The translations under genes were made by a program, and so were the position numbers. This document shows, in pieces, positions 1-11,800 of a stretch of DNA of 64,000 nt. The notes below the pieces were generated by a model. That model ran no database searches, was not told the origin of the DNA, and saw only the letters and a list, made by a program, of their open reading frames with translations. Position 1 is the first letter of the stretch. Each line of letters opens with the position of its first letter. The DNA is from Nymphaea colorata (Eukaryota; Streptophyta; Magnoliopsida; Nymphaeales; Nymphaeaceae), in NCBI RefSeq assembly GCF_008831285.2, contig NC_045149.1, positions 12,342,629 through 12,406,628 of the forward strand. Reading direction: 5' to 3'.

Positions 1-119
1 AATGGAGAGGTGCGAGGTAGAAATACTACATGTATATGAAAGTAAAATGGATGGAAGTTTTGTTTTAGTTGTCCGTCTGTTTACATTTTGATACATGCAT
101 TAAGAAATATCTATGAATT

Positions 120-1030
120 TTATAACATGGGTAATTCTGTTAAATGAATAGATGGAGTACGACGAAGGGGTAAGAGGCATGATAGACTAGCTAGCAATGT
201 GCAACCAGAAGACAATCACACTCATTCTAAAGCTAGTGTCCCATGTCCAGAAGACCGAATCACCCAAGCAAAGGTCGATGACCAAGAACAGCTCAACTAA
301 ACTCTACAAGTAAATCAACAAATGATATTGCTAACTGCCTTCAAAACATTGACAATGTTGGTATCAACGATGGTTGAAGGAATCCGATAAGATTTGTGGG
401 TGAGACTAGTGTGTGACCCAAAGTAAAAAACTATCATTAGTAACATATAAACAATTTGTAGAAATGGGACCACCATTGTTTACTAGCCAAGATAATGTGA
501 AATTGAATCCTCAAAGTGTAACATAGTTTTTAACTGCGTAGCAGCTAGAGTTGAGCAAAGTAAATTACACCACCTACTTACTAAATGACAATTCCAAAAG
601 GTGGTGGCAGTCAGTTTGTACCATCCAATTTTGCATTCCAACAACAAATAACGTAGGCACAATTCATAGATATTCTTTGATACATATTTTTCATGCTCAT
701 GCCTGTAAGAAGAAAATGCAAGATTTCCTCAATCTACAACACAATAAATATGAGTTTCGATGAATACATAGCATAATTCATCATCTAGATATTATTTCCT
801 AAATACTCACATAATAAATGAGTCTCTGGCAAATAAATTTGTCCATTGCTTATAGAAAAGTCTCTACATGAAGTCTTTACATGATTTTTTTTTTTTAGGT
901 TTTTCACATAACTGTTTTGAGCAAAGATTTTAGAAAAAGGTCTGCCACTACTTTTGAAAAGTTGTGGGAAAACTAGGTTGAGATGAATCTGCTTGTCAAT
1001 ATGAGGTTCAAAGGTTTCTAACACTTCTAT
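120..1030 (+). pseudogene. Ty3/gypsy gag remnant (degenerate)
   Basis: Conceptual translation in shifting + frames gives pieces that line up in order with a plant Ty3/gypsy gag capsid region: a 'MGPPLF' segment near 460, 'SKRWWQSV' near 594-617 (the usual Y/RWW motif), and 'KKMQDFLNLQHNKYEF' near 710-760, which matches the conserved gag segment of the type 'K..EF..L.Q....V'. Stops and frameshifts interrupt every part, so it cannot encode a protein. No LTR, primer site or pol was recognised beside it. The open stretches at 551-763 (+) and 785-1033 (-) are chance products of this relic. The family call rests on motif order only. Confidence 0.5.
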
Positions 1031-2164
1031 CAAGGTTTTGAACTAAGGATTGAGTTATGTACAATAATTCTTTAAATGCCTAAGTATTATCCTAGCCTAT
1101 AATGTTTTGAAGAGATACAAAACAAGCTTGGCATGATTTTGAAAAACAATGCATTTGGTCTAGCTTTTCAAAAAGACGTTTGAAAGGAAAACCTTGAACT
1201 CATTATTCACCAACAAAACATATGCTAGTGACAATTATTGGTGACAATAAGTGGGAGGCCAAACAACAAAAAATGCCAATGAAAAAGAAATCACAAGTGA
1301 TGTCTTATTGGCATTACGTTTGGAAATCTTAGATCGAGTCAAAAGGGACACACTACAACATCAAGTACTAAACAAAAAGAAACAATATAATATTATAGTC
1401 AAGTTATTACATGCCTCTCAAAATTTTTTTTTTATGCATGTGCCTCAACCCGGCTCTCATATGTCCTCTTCTAAGACTGCTATTGAACCCCATGTCCCTT
1501 CCTTTTCAGGTCTCCCAAAACTATGGTTCATCATCTTCCTCATCTAACTATGTGGCCTTGTACTTATCATGCTCATCTCCTTCATCTTCCTTATGCTTAT
1601 CTTCTTCTTCATCCATACAAACAATATGTTTTATAGTTCTCTTCTTCTTTCTGTTCTTCTTATCTTCCTCTACAATCATATTTATTTTTTTCCCAATGTG
1701 GAACCCTCTTCCCATCAAACATCTCTTCCCTTGTTCCATAGCTAATTGAAAGGTTTTCAAGGCAGCCATTGGACCATATAATTATTTTGGTAGGATGTTC
1801 ATGATTGATCACACCATTTTCTCCATGCACCATCATTGGAGCAAATTTTACATCTATGCAAGCAATAACAATCACCTTTACTCCTCTATTTATTTTCAAG
1901 TTTCATCAATAACATTTCTAATAGATATTTACTTTTATGCTTGCTTCGAGCCTCATCAACAAGATTTGTGGTAGAGATATGCTCCTTTGACTGACTTCTG
2001 AGCATCAACAACAACATTTCTAGTTGGTTTTTCATTGCTTACCACATTTATCCTCCTCATTTGTTGGAGACTTAGGAACTATCAATAACAATTGTTTCTT
2101 CTCCATCTTAGAGGATGCCAGTAACCGACCCTTCAAATCCAGATATGATCCATTAAGCAGATAT
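1031..2164. other. Intergenic, no gene recognised
   Basis: AT-rich sequence with overlapping short open frames on both strands (1251-1547 +, 1548-1899 -). None resembles a family I know. The 1660-1899 minus frame is somewhat acidic/basic and low in complexity at its end, and looks like repeat-derived sequence. Confidence 0.4.
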
Positions 2165-3420
2165 AGAAGGGTTCTTTGGTTCATTGTGTAGTTGGGTAAC
2201 TTTTTTCGTCAACCACCGCCACAAATGTGGTCATTAGTGACTAATGAGCAAAAGTTGAGGACTACTTTCTAGGCTTTAAAACTTGAGGATGGATTGATTA
2301 AACACTCAAACCATGAGAGTTGATTTGTAAGAAAGCACCATTCAAACTAATCAAGGTGCCCCTTATTTTCTTTTCCCCACCTCAATGCCATAAAGAAAGC
2401 ACAAACAACATTTGCAAAGAGAGAGAGAGAGCCAAAACTATCATGGTAGGTAAGTGAACAGAGAGAAATAACAGAAGGGAAAAGTGTAGGAAGTTGGTCC
2501 ACTTATACCTTCTCCCTCCATCCACATACAAGCAACAGACCAATGTAACCAAATGTTCTTTCCAAGAGGTATTCAATGATATACCTCCAAGTTATACCAA
2601 CATGAGAGGCCATCAATGTACACCTCACTTGGGACCTCATAAGCTAGACCTTTGACCATGATCTTTAAAGGATGAGTATGCCCTTCCTGAGCAAAGCCCC
2701 TTCTGTATGATTCTACCTCAAACAAACATGCCCTTACTATTGTATAGGTTTTATAATGATTGAAGGATGTCTACTCCAACCAATCATGTTGTCATAACCT
2801 TCGGTCTCCTAGTGACCTTGTTGGAGTGAAGCACTCGAGCATACAATCAACATCAAACAATGTAGACAAAGGAAGCCAGAAAGAATGTTGAGTAAGTGGG
2901 TCTTTCTAGTCAACTTAGTGAAAAATAATTGCCTGGAAGAACCCAAACACAATGACAATATTTCGTGGATAACTTGGTGTGATTTTCCTTGTCTACTCTA
3001 TGGTGTTGATTTTGCATGTTGCTTGTTTACCATGTGTCGACAATGAAAGTAAAGGAAATTATGAAACAAACTATGCTGGCTAAAATAAATAAGGATAATC
3101 TAAAAGTAGTGTATAAGCTAGAAAAACCAGAAGACATGGGCATTGGTGAGGAGCACTATAGCTGAAAGTTGGATAAAGAACTGTCATATCTTCTTTATGG
3201 CATTGAGATGGGGAAAAGAAAATAAGGGGCACCTTGATTAGTTTGAATGGTGCTTTTTTACAAATCAACTCTCATGGTTTGAGTGTTTAATCAATCCCTC
3301 CTCAAGTTTTAAAGCCTAAGAAAGTATCAAGTTTTGCTCATTAGTCACTAATCACCACATTTGTGGCGGTGGTTGACAAAAAAAGTTACCCAACTACAAA
3401 ATGAACCAAAGAGCGCTTCT
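2165..3420. mobile_element. Foldback element with 230-bp inverted arms
   Basis: Positions 2165-2397 and 3191-3420 are inverted copies of each other with roughly 95% identity by eye. Both arms contain 'CAACCACCGCCACAAATGTG' and, in the same relative order, the rest of the arm. About 790 bp of unrelated sequence without a recognisable transposase lies between them. The outer ends (AGAAG...CTTCT) are imperfect and I found no convincing target-site duplication. Long arms around a non-coding centre fit a non-autonomous foldback or MULE-like transposon. A simple inverted duplication is the alternative. Confidence 0.6.
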
Positions 3421-4789
3421 CTATTTTCTCAAAACACTCAAAGGCCCTTAACCTAAGCACTACTGGAAAGAAAGCCTGTTTCCCTCATTCCCCTATTCAA
3501 GAGCTCCCAATCATATGATTTTTCAGCAACAGTTTCTAGCCCTTTTTAGGTAATCATCTCTCTCTCTCTCTCTCTCCCCCCCCCCAATTCCAATTGCCAA
3601 ATTCCTCTTTGCTTTTTCTTCATCCATATTTCCTTATGAATAGACGTTTTCATAATTCTTGAACCATGTATTGTTATGAATGAAAAACCAGTTTGAAGCG
3701 GGTACAATCACATTCATATTTTAGCAATTGTTATTGTAAATTTGAGTTCAACATTTTGAAGCCTATGCAGTTTACATTGTTCCCTTTGAATGCATCCCAT
3801 GTGCTTATTCAAATGCCCACAGAAGCATGCAATACAACAAACCAATTTTAGTGGTTGTATACTTGGTATTTTTTTTGCAAGATACCAATGCAAGCTATGG
3901 TCAGGTGTGCCCTCATTATTTGTGATCCTTAGTTATTGCAAATGCTTTCCATAATGTACTCATCTTATGTACACTCATATATGCATGTGTCTTATAGGAG
4001 ATGTCAAAGATTACATCCTTAATGAGGCTTAGAAAAGTATTTTGTGGGTTTTAGAGTATATGAAGCCCATTCAAGGTGAATGCTAAGTGTTTAATGAGAG
4101 GTACATGTACACATTTATGGAGAAAAATTCAAGCTGATTTCATGCATCAAATTTTTTTGGAGGATTCAATATCATGAAAAGTTTGGATATCTTGTTCTTG
4201 GAATCCACCCTTTCAAAAGGTTGTTTATTGCTAGACATAATGCATATTAAAGAAAGGATCAGTTACAAGTATTCCATGGTTGCAATGAAACATTTGAAAG
4301 ATCTTGTGCACGTAAATCACTTTATATGTGTTATTTGATAGAAAAAAACTCATTGTTCTTGTTACAAGTATCTCATCCAAAAATCAAACATTAGATGAAA
4401 TGTATTTATTTTGTTATCAGATAGTATGAGCCACCTACTAAATTAAAAGAAGATGAAAGCAAAATTGAATACAGCTCTATATGCAGGGAAAAAAAACATG
4501 AAAATTTTTGCCAATTGTAGGCTTGTCAAGATGAACTAAATGGGTCCTAAAAAGTTTTGACACTACATATATGCAAGCTTGTATGCTTATGTAAATACTT
4601 ATTGTAACAAGCCATCATTTGCATAAACAACTTATTAACACCTTTCAGTTGATCATTTTTTCATATTTTAGATATGATACTACACCAAATAGTAGAAATG
4701 TTTGAAATATATGAATCTAAAGATGTACTTGAAAGAAGTGAGTCATTATCATTTTCAGGTGATGAACATCACACAAATAAAATCTAGAT
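3421..4789. other. Intergenic, upstream of MULE relic
   Basis: AT-rich and non-coding. It holds a short (CT)n/(C)n tract at about 3558-3586. The last few hundred bases may be the eroded N-terminal part of the following MULE, but no motif proves it. Confidence 0.35.
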
Positions 4790-5700
4790 TACGATTATGA
4801 TCAAGATAGATGCAAGTTTTGATGACACTCACCATGTATCAACACTGTTGTGTAAGGAGTTTAAAATGTAGGATCTTTTCAAATCTAGAGAAGAGCTTAT
4901 AAGGTGTTTGCATAAATATGCTATAGACTAATGATGTGATTTACAATACATACATAATGATGCAACACAAACTACTGCAAAGTGTAAGGTTATTCTTGGG
5001 AGAAGTAACATTTAGAAGTGGCAAATTCATTCTCATGTTTGTGAAGATGGACACACATTTGAAGCAAAAAAGTTAGGTGAGCCACATTCGTGTTACTCTG
5101 TATCATGCAATCACATGATTTCAAAAGAATTTATTGCTGACTTTTTTAAATCAAGTGATACAAAGTAATGACATAGATGCCAAATATATTATTAGTGAAC
5201 TCTGATCTAAACAGGGTGTTGAAGTGCAATATGTGAAAGCATGGAGAGCAAAACTTTGAGCATTGACTCGGGCCTTAGGTGATTATGATGAACCTTTCAA
5301 GTGGGTGCCATATTTTTTTGAGAGTTCTATATGAAATCAATCCAAATAGCATCATCACATGGAGAAAAGTGAGACCAACAACCGATTCAAGAATATGTTT
5401 GTGTTATGGAGGATACATTCAAGGATACAGAGATGATCAATGAAAATTGAATTATGCATATGGATGTTTCTTATGTAGAAAATGTAATGGTCAACTACTA
5501 GTGCTTGCTCTGCTCAAGATGGAAATGAAGGAAGTTTTCCATTGGTATATGGTGTAGTGGGGGCAGAAACACATGAAAGTTGGATATGATTTTTTAGACT
5601 TTTAGGTAACATGTCAAATTAACAATGAAAACACCATTATTTTGAGTGATCGTCAAAAGGTTATTTCCTACTATAGATGAAGTTCTTTCACTCATGCAAC
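4790..5700 (+). pseudogene. Mutator-like (MuDR-type) transposase relic
   Basis: In changing + frames the order of segments matches MuDR-type plant transposases. 'SREELIRCLHKYAID' is the start of the MuDR DNA-binding region near 4890. It is followed by 'HSHVCEDGHTFEAKKLGEPHS' variants, then 'KAWRAKL.ALTRALGDYDE' near 5240-5290, 'WVPYFFE', a 'GGYIQGYRD' segment near 5415, 'NGQLLV' near 5490 and 'VYGVVGAETHESW' near 5545-5585. Stops and single-base shifts occur throughout, and the first catalytic Asp region (normally D-G-T/C-F-L-K) is frame-broken. It is dead. No terminal inverted repeats were identified. Confidence 0.7.
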
Positions 5701-6103
5701 GAAGGTATGATTTTAGTTTTTTATTTTTATAACAAATTATTATTGTAGGCATTGAGTATTTGAAAGTTAATATTTATTTGCATAGTATGTGTGGCTTGTA
5801 TTGACAACTATCAAAGTAACTCTACATATTCATTTATTAAAAATTTTTAAAAGTAAATTCACTGGCATTCAACTACATAAACTTTTTCAAATTGTGGCAA
5901 ATACATTAAAAAAGGTAGGACACGATGAAACATGGATAAAATAAAAATAATCAATATTCATGCATGGATTTGGTTGGAAGGCATAGAGAGGCATTTTCGG
6001 GTGATTGTAGTAAGGATATGCATTAAAATTTATGACTATTCAATAAATATTATTTTTCAATATATAACATATATATATATATATACACACGCACACACAC
6101 TCA
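5701..6103. other. No gene recognised
   Basis: AT-rich sequence after the MULE relic. It may contain the eroded 3' part of the transposase, but nothing is supportable. Confidence 0.3.
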
Positions 6104-6155
6104 CTACTTGAAGCAGAGAGTGACATCTGCATTCATGTGTGTGTGTGTGTGTGTA

Positions 6156-6187
<32 letters not shown>

Positions 6188-6225
6188 CATATGAATGCAA
6201 ATGTCACTCTCTCTACTTCAAGTAA
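6104..6225. repeat. Hairpin repeat with (GT)n/(AT)n loop
   Basis: An arm of about 37 bases beginning ACTTGAAGCAGAGAG (6104 onward) is repeated in inverted orientation at about 6188-6225 (ending CTACTTCAAGT). The loop between them is (GT)n with AT steps, about 6137-6187. It looks like a small MITE or a palindrome whose loop expanded as a microsatellite. Confidence 0.6.
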
Positions 6226-7960
6226 TATACCATGTCTAACACAACACTCAATTATTAGCTTCATCATTGGCACAAGATCTAGTCACATATTAATAGTGAT
6301 TGTATATTGACATGTAGAAGTTACGGATCATACACTTGTTGTGAGTATTGACTCAACATCACCAGTTGAAAATATCATTTCACATAATGGTGTTGAATTT
6401 GTATTTCAAGGTTGTAGATAATGTCATTCATTTGTTCTATAAATAATTATGTTTTTTTTTTTTGCACTATTGACTAGTAACTCATATGTAATGACATGCC
6501 ATAGAAACTTTGAAGGGGGAGGTAAAACAAGCCAATCAACAAGTAAGAGGTGAGGTAGATCTTACGGCACCCCAACTTGGCGGCCATAACACTATTTGTA
6601 TGAAATGTGGAGACAGTTTTTTGGAGCAAGACTTTGTGATTTGAGAGAAACAACAAGAAACATGAAGACTTTTTAGACCAGAACTATAAATATGATTTTT
6701 TTAGGAGATTGTATTGTAAATTTGTTTATTTAGGTTTGGGGTAATACAATTCATGATTCTTTTTGGAAGTTTGCACTGCAAATATGATTTTGTGGCTAGG
6801 ATTTTGATAAATTGTATTATTTTTTTGGAAGTGTTTTGCATTGTAAATATGATCTTTTTTGAAAAAAGTGTAAATAAGCTATAATTTCTCAAATACAACT
6901 ACACAATTGTGGTGATGTAGAACATTGTATTGGTTGTTTACAAAGAAACTTTACAAAGCATTACATCATCAAGGAATGAATAATGTCTCCTAACAAGCAT
7001 ATGTTGAGTATTCGTATATTTGAATTATATATAAAAAGAGATGCTCACGAAATTCAAACCATGCTAATATAAAGCAAAAATTGAAGTCTAGCTATGAGCG
7101 AATATCATATAGATTCATTTGCACATGCAATTGAAAGCAATTTTTTTAAATTGTATTTGTTGTTGCAGCACACAATGGCAGCAAATCAACACCAATTATG
7201 AATTTATTACTCAATTCTTTTTTATCCTCTAGTAACTTCAGATTCAACATTGTTAGGAACAAGGCTCTCAACCTTTTTATTAAGGCAGCATGTTTAATGT
7301 CTAGTGAAAAGAGATGCCAATCTATAATGCAGCATAACCAACTGCTATGACTTTCATAAATTCATGTTTGTTTCTTGTTGAAATGCGCATTCAACATCTA
7401 CTATATATCGCAAGATGACTATGTTAATAGTCCAAAGACTACAGTTAAAATTGATCTCCTTTTGTGTTTATCTCTTTAATTTTTTCGAAACATGGACTTC
7501 AAAAATGGGGATGGTAGTATGAGTGGAGAATGGTCATGGTCCTAAATTATCTCTCTTCCATACAGCTTAATTGCTACATGACCTTAACTTTCTTGTGTAG
7601 TATAGTATTCATTGATCTCAAGAGGCCATGTACATTGACATCCTTGTAATTCCTAACAAGAATCCCTAGTTTAGAGTTTATGAAGATGTAACTCACCAAA
7701 GAAAGAACTGGCCCACATGAGTTAGAACCCTGCCATGCATCCTTACATGTCTAAAAGTTGAAGTGGTTTTCAACTAAAATTTTTATACTCGAATATTTAA
7801 CAGTAAGTGTGCCTACATTTCATCTAAGAGAAGGTTTTTTTGTTATAAAGAAGTGTGAAAGAAGAAATCCAATATGAAAGCTTCCAGTTGTAGTTATCGT
7901 CCCAGGAAGTCTTGATCATGTAAAAATTTAAATTAAAAAAAGGAATTACCAAAGCATACT

Positions 7961-7992
<32 letters not shown>

Positions 7993-8299
7993 AGAGGGGA
8001 CTGCCGCTCTCCTTGTCAACCATGTGTGATTTGCACGGATATCTATTCGTGGTAATGTCTGCCTCTGTTTGTTACAGCATGGATAAAAATTGTAGTGACA
8101 AAATTTTGACGCTTGAATTTTGACCCTTGTTAGCCTTTAAAACTGACGATTGATTTATTATAGGTACAAAATATGCGTGCCCATTTGTTTTTCTTTTTTT
8201 TTGAATTTTATTGGAGGAAGCATGGTTGAAAAGGACTGGCTATTAAATGATGGTTAAACTCCCCACAGTCCATGTCGTGCTTTTTCGCTTGTCGTTCTT
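6226..8299. other. Intergenic; (GA)n at 7961-7988
   Basis: AT-rich non-coding sequence between the MULE relic and the lipase gene. The two short minus-strand frames at 6474-6656 and 6701-6898 have no recognisable content. A (GA)14 tract occupies 7961-7988. Confidence 0.4.
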
Positions 8300-8828
8300 T
8301 GGCTATTTAGTTGACTCGTTTTCCGGAATTCCGGTTCTGCCTCAATAGTTTCTTCTTCTATCCTGTTGTGGCCGGAATAGTCAACCTGCACTGGGTTCTG
8401 CATCAGGAGAGAGAGAAAGAGAGAGAGAGAGCACCTCTTCTTATTCTTTGTGCGTCAATCTTCACACTCCCCTTGTTTTTCTGCATGAGTCGTTTCCTGT
8501 TTACGGCAACATTTAAACCCGAACTTGAAATTTTACAGTCATGAGACAACTTGTATCTTCGTCCATATTAGTAACCAAATCTCCCAATTGCAGAAGCACT
8601 CCTTTTTCCTTGGTGGGGCGTTTTAATTTAGTTTTCAGTGTTCCTGTATCTAATCTTTATCTTTGATCTTCAGATGATCCGTTGAGACCGTAAGGATGCT
8701 TCTTTCTCATCTTGTAAACAGCCTTCCTTTATTTGATTCCCTAGAAAGTTCTGAAATTTATCCTCTTTCGTGTACATATCCAACGATTGGTCTGTCAGGT
8801 CCCGGTACTTAGTCCTTCATCATGCTCA
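8300..8828 (+). promoter_or_regulatory. 5' leader and proximal promoter of lipase gene
   Basis: Pyrimidine-rich sequence with a (GA)n run at 8406-8431 and several in-frame stops before the ATG at 8829. Candidate 3' splice sites (CAG at 8796-8798, TAG at 8810-8812) directly before the start codon suggest a 5'-UTR intron, but the upstream exon and the transcription start cannot be placed from sequence alone. Confidence 0.4.
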
Positions 8829-11800
8829 ATGTCTCTAGCTTGTGGTCTACCCCTCCTTGAATGCATATACTGTATTGCTTGTGTTCGTTGGGCATGGAAT
8901 CGTTGCCTTCACACTGCTAGCCATGACAGTGAAAATTGGGGCATCGCCACCCCTGAGGAATTTGAACCAGTCCCTCGAATTTGCCGCTTGATTCTCGCTG
9001 TCTATGAGGAAGACATTCAGAAACCACAGTGGGCCCCGATTGGAGGGTACCGGATTGATCCTGCCTTCTTCATTGTTCGGAAGAAATACGAAGACACACA
9101 AGGCCGAGTCCCTCCTTATGTAATTTACCTTGACCATGGTAATCATGATATTGTTCTTGCAGTTAGCGGCCTTAATTTGGCAAAGGTGAGCGATTATGCG
9201 GTTTTATGGGATAACAGGCTGGGACAGAGGAAATTTGATGGCGGATATGTCCATAATGGCTTACTGAAGGCAGCAGGGTGGGTTTTGGATGCAGAGTGTG
9301 AAACTCTCAGAGAGCTGCTTGAGAAGAATCCTGGTTACACGTTGACATTTGCGGGGCACTCGCTTGGATCTGGGGTGGCATCATTGCTTTCAGTGGTGGT
9401 AGTGCAAAATCGTGATCGTTTAGGAAATTTAGAAAGGAAAAGGATAAGATCCTTTGCAGTTGCTCCTGTGAGGTGTATGTCTTTGAATTTGGCTGTGAGA
9501 TATGCTGATGTCATCAATTCTATTGTCCTTCAGGCATGGTTCATGTTCTTCCTTCCAGTTTGTTCTCAAGTATATCCTGATTTATTGAAACTAGGTAGAA
9601 GCATTTTAATTGCCCTAATTGCTTCGATATGTATATGATTCTGTTTAATATTGATGGATTACTGAGGGAGTTTGTTTAACCGTACCGTTTTTTATGTATA
9701 TAGGTAATTGCACAATAAGCGTTTTTTATGTATATAGGTAATTGCACAATAAGACCCAGAATACGTAAAGTTGCTCATAAGGCAAAATTGCATCTAATTT
9801 AATGCAATGAACCAGAAGGTTAAAATATTGAATAGCATGATGCCAGTAGAACTATCTGAAATATAAGAAAGAGTTGTTTCACCACACCAAACAACGAAGA
9901 CATAAGATGGCTCTTAATGTGTGACAACCAAAGGACATAAGATGTTGGGAATTTGATTTTGAATCCCCCAAGGTTTAGTATTACTATAGCAGGAATAAGG
10001 TCTACTTACTTTTCTAAAGAAACACATCCAATAGTATTCTGTTCTTATTGGCGCCTGCATCTGTACCCACACCAGCATCCGTGCCCATGTGACATAGATT
10101 ATGGCACTTCATCGGCTGCCTTGTGGCTGAAAGCTAAAGGATGGTTACATTGTCATTTTTATAAGTGCTGTTATGTACTTTGTTATTTCATTGAACTTTA
10201 AATTGCAGAAGAATGCACAGGCTAGAGTACAATTTTTGAGTATAAGCAACTTTCTTTACCAAGGCTGATGAGAACTCCAAGAAGTCTAGCTTACCTGATT
10301 TTGTTTTAAGACTTTCTATAAGAATGAGAAACAATGAAGGTAGATGATCAACTTTCTGAATGTGTGTTTATCTAGAGAATGCTAGTCTGATACCATACTG
10401 CAGTCATCCCCTTGACACTTCATCAGGATTCCAGGAGGTTGTGGTGGTTAAGATGATGGGTATGATGGAAACATTCTTGTAACTGACAAACTCCAGCCTG
10501 ATGCTTCCCCACTCACCTGTTCAAGAAAAGTAGAAGAGCATGCATCATGTCCATCCTGATGGACTTGCAGTTCCATTAGCAACCTCTACATGCATTTTTC
10601 ACTATCACTCCAGATCAGTGTGTAGAAGTATGCGTTTATGGAAAAAATGAACAGGAACAGATGTTAAAACACCATGATATTAAAGTGAACATCTAAAAGC
10701 AAAACTCCTTCCAGGCACCAGCAAAAAGCAACAATTTTGTCCAACCTAGTCTGCATTTTTTGGAAATTGATTTTTGTAGAGGTAATGTTATGGTGATTGT
10801 GGTGAGATTTGATATTTATAGTTCTTTTTTGCTTTTTGATTTCTTTTCTATTTTTTAATATGTATTTCTTTCTTCTACAGTTTGGCTTTTTTCATAGTCT
10901 AGTCTCCTGGAGTAAGTTGGAATTTAGGTTTGTAGAAACAGGAAGTGCAATTGATATGGAATCCTGTTTTTCTCACAATATTGCATTTTCCAGTCATAGT
11001 GGTCCTAATTGCTGTCACTTTTTCTTGCATATTGTATTTTTATATTTTGGTATTCTTTACTGAAATCTGTTGTTTATATCAATTTACTATTACTAGGATT
11101 TCACATGTTTCTTCCTCAATGATTCCCCATGCTGTTTTACCAATCACGTCCTGCTTTTTTTGAAAATCTAGAATTGTGAAATAGCTGCCTTTACTTTTGA
11201 TCCCCATACTGCTTCCTATTTTCTAGCCCTCCTCTTGCTAGCTCGTACATGCTAGTTCTTGCATATCACATTGCATGTTATATTCTATTGACATTGCTTT
11301 TTGACAAAGTTGCTAATGCACAGGATGATTTTTTACCACGAACTGCAACACCTCTGGAAGACATGTTTAAATCACTTTTCTGGTACTTCTCGATCCTTTT
11401 ATGATCTTCATGGTTTTTCCTGTCACCATTTCCTGTTATGGTCCATGTTTGAGGGGCCACTGTTTTTCTGCAAGGAGGAGAATGGAGTGCAGGATTGAGA
11501 TGGTATTCCCTCAAATTGCAGATTGACTTGTGGAGGGGGAAATAAAAATAACTAATTATACAAGAGGGAAGGGAGTGGTGAGTGTTTAAAAGTACGAGAT
11601 TGCTGGATATATCCAGATGAATACGAGATTTGAGAATTTTATATTGGAAGTATCTTGTACTTGGTGGTTCAGCTATGTTCTAAATTCTCAGTTTGGAGCA
11701 TATTTATAATACACCATTTTTCTCTTCATTCTTTTCATTTCTTGTCAATTAAAAATCTAGAAAAATGGATAGCTAAACTGTCCCTAGGGGCCTGGAACGT

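Noticed and set aside
8787-8828. Upstream in-frame extension of the lipase from a TTG codon
   Set aside because: Eukaryotic initiation at TTG is unlikely, and the ATG at 8829 gives the family's usual N-terminus.
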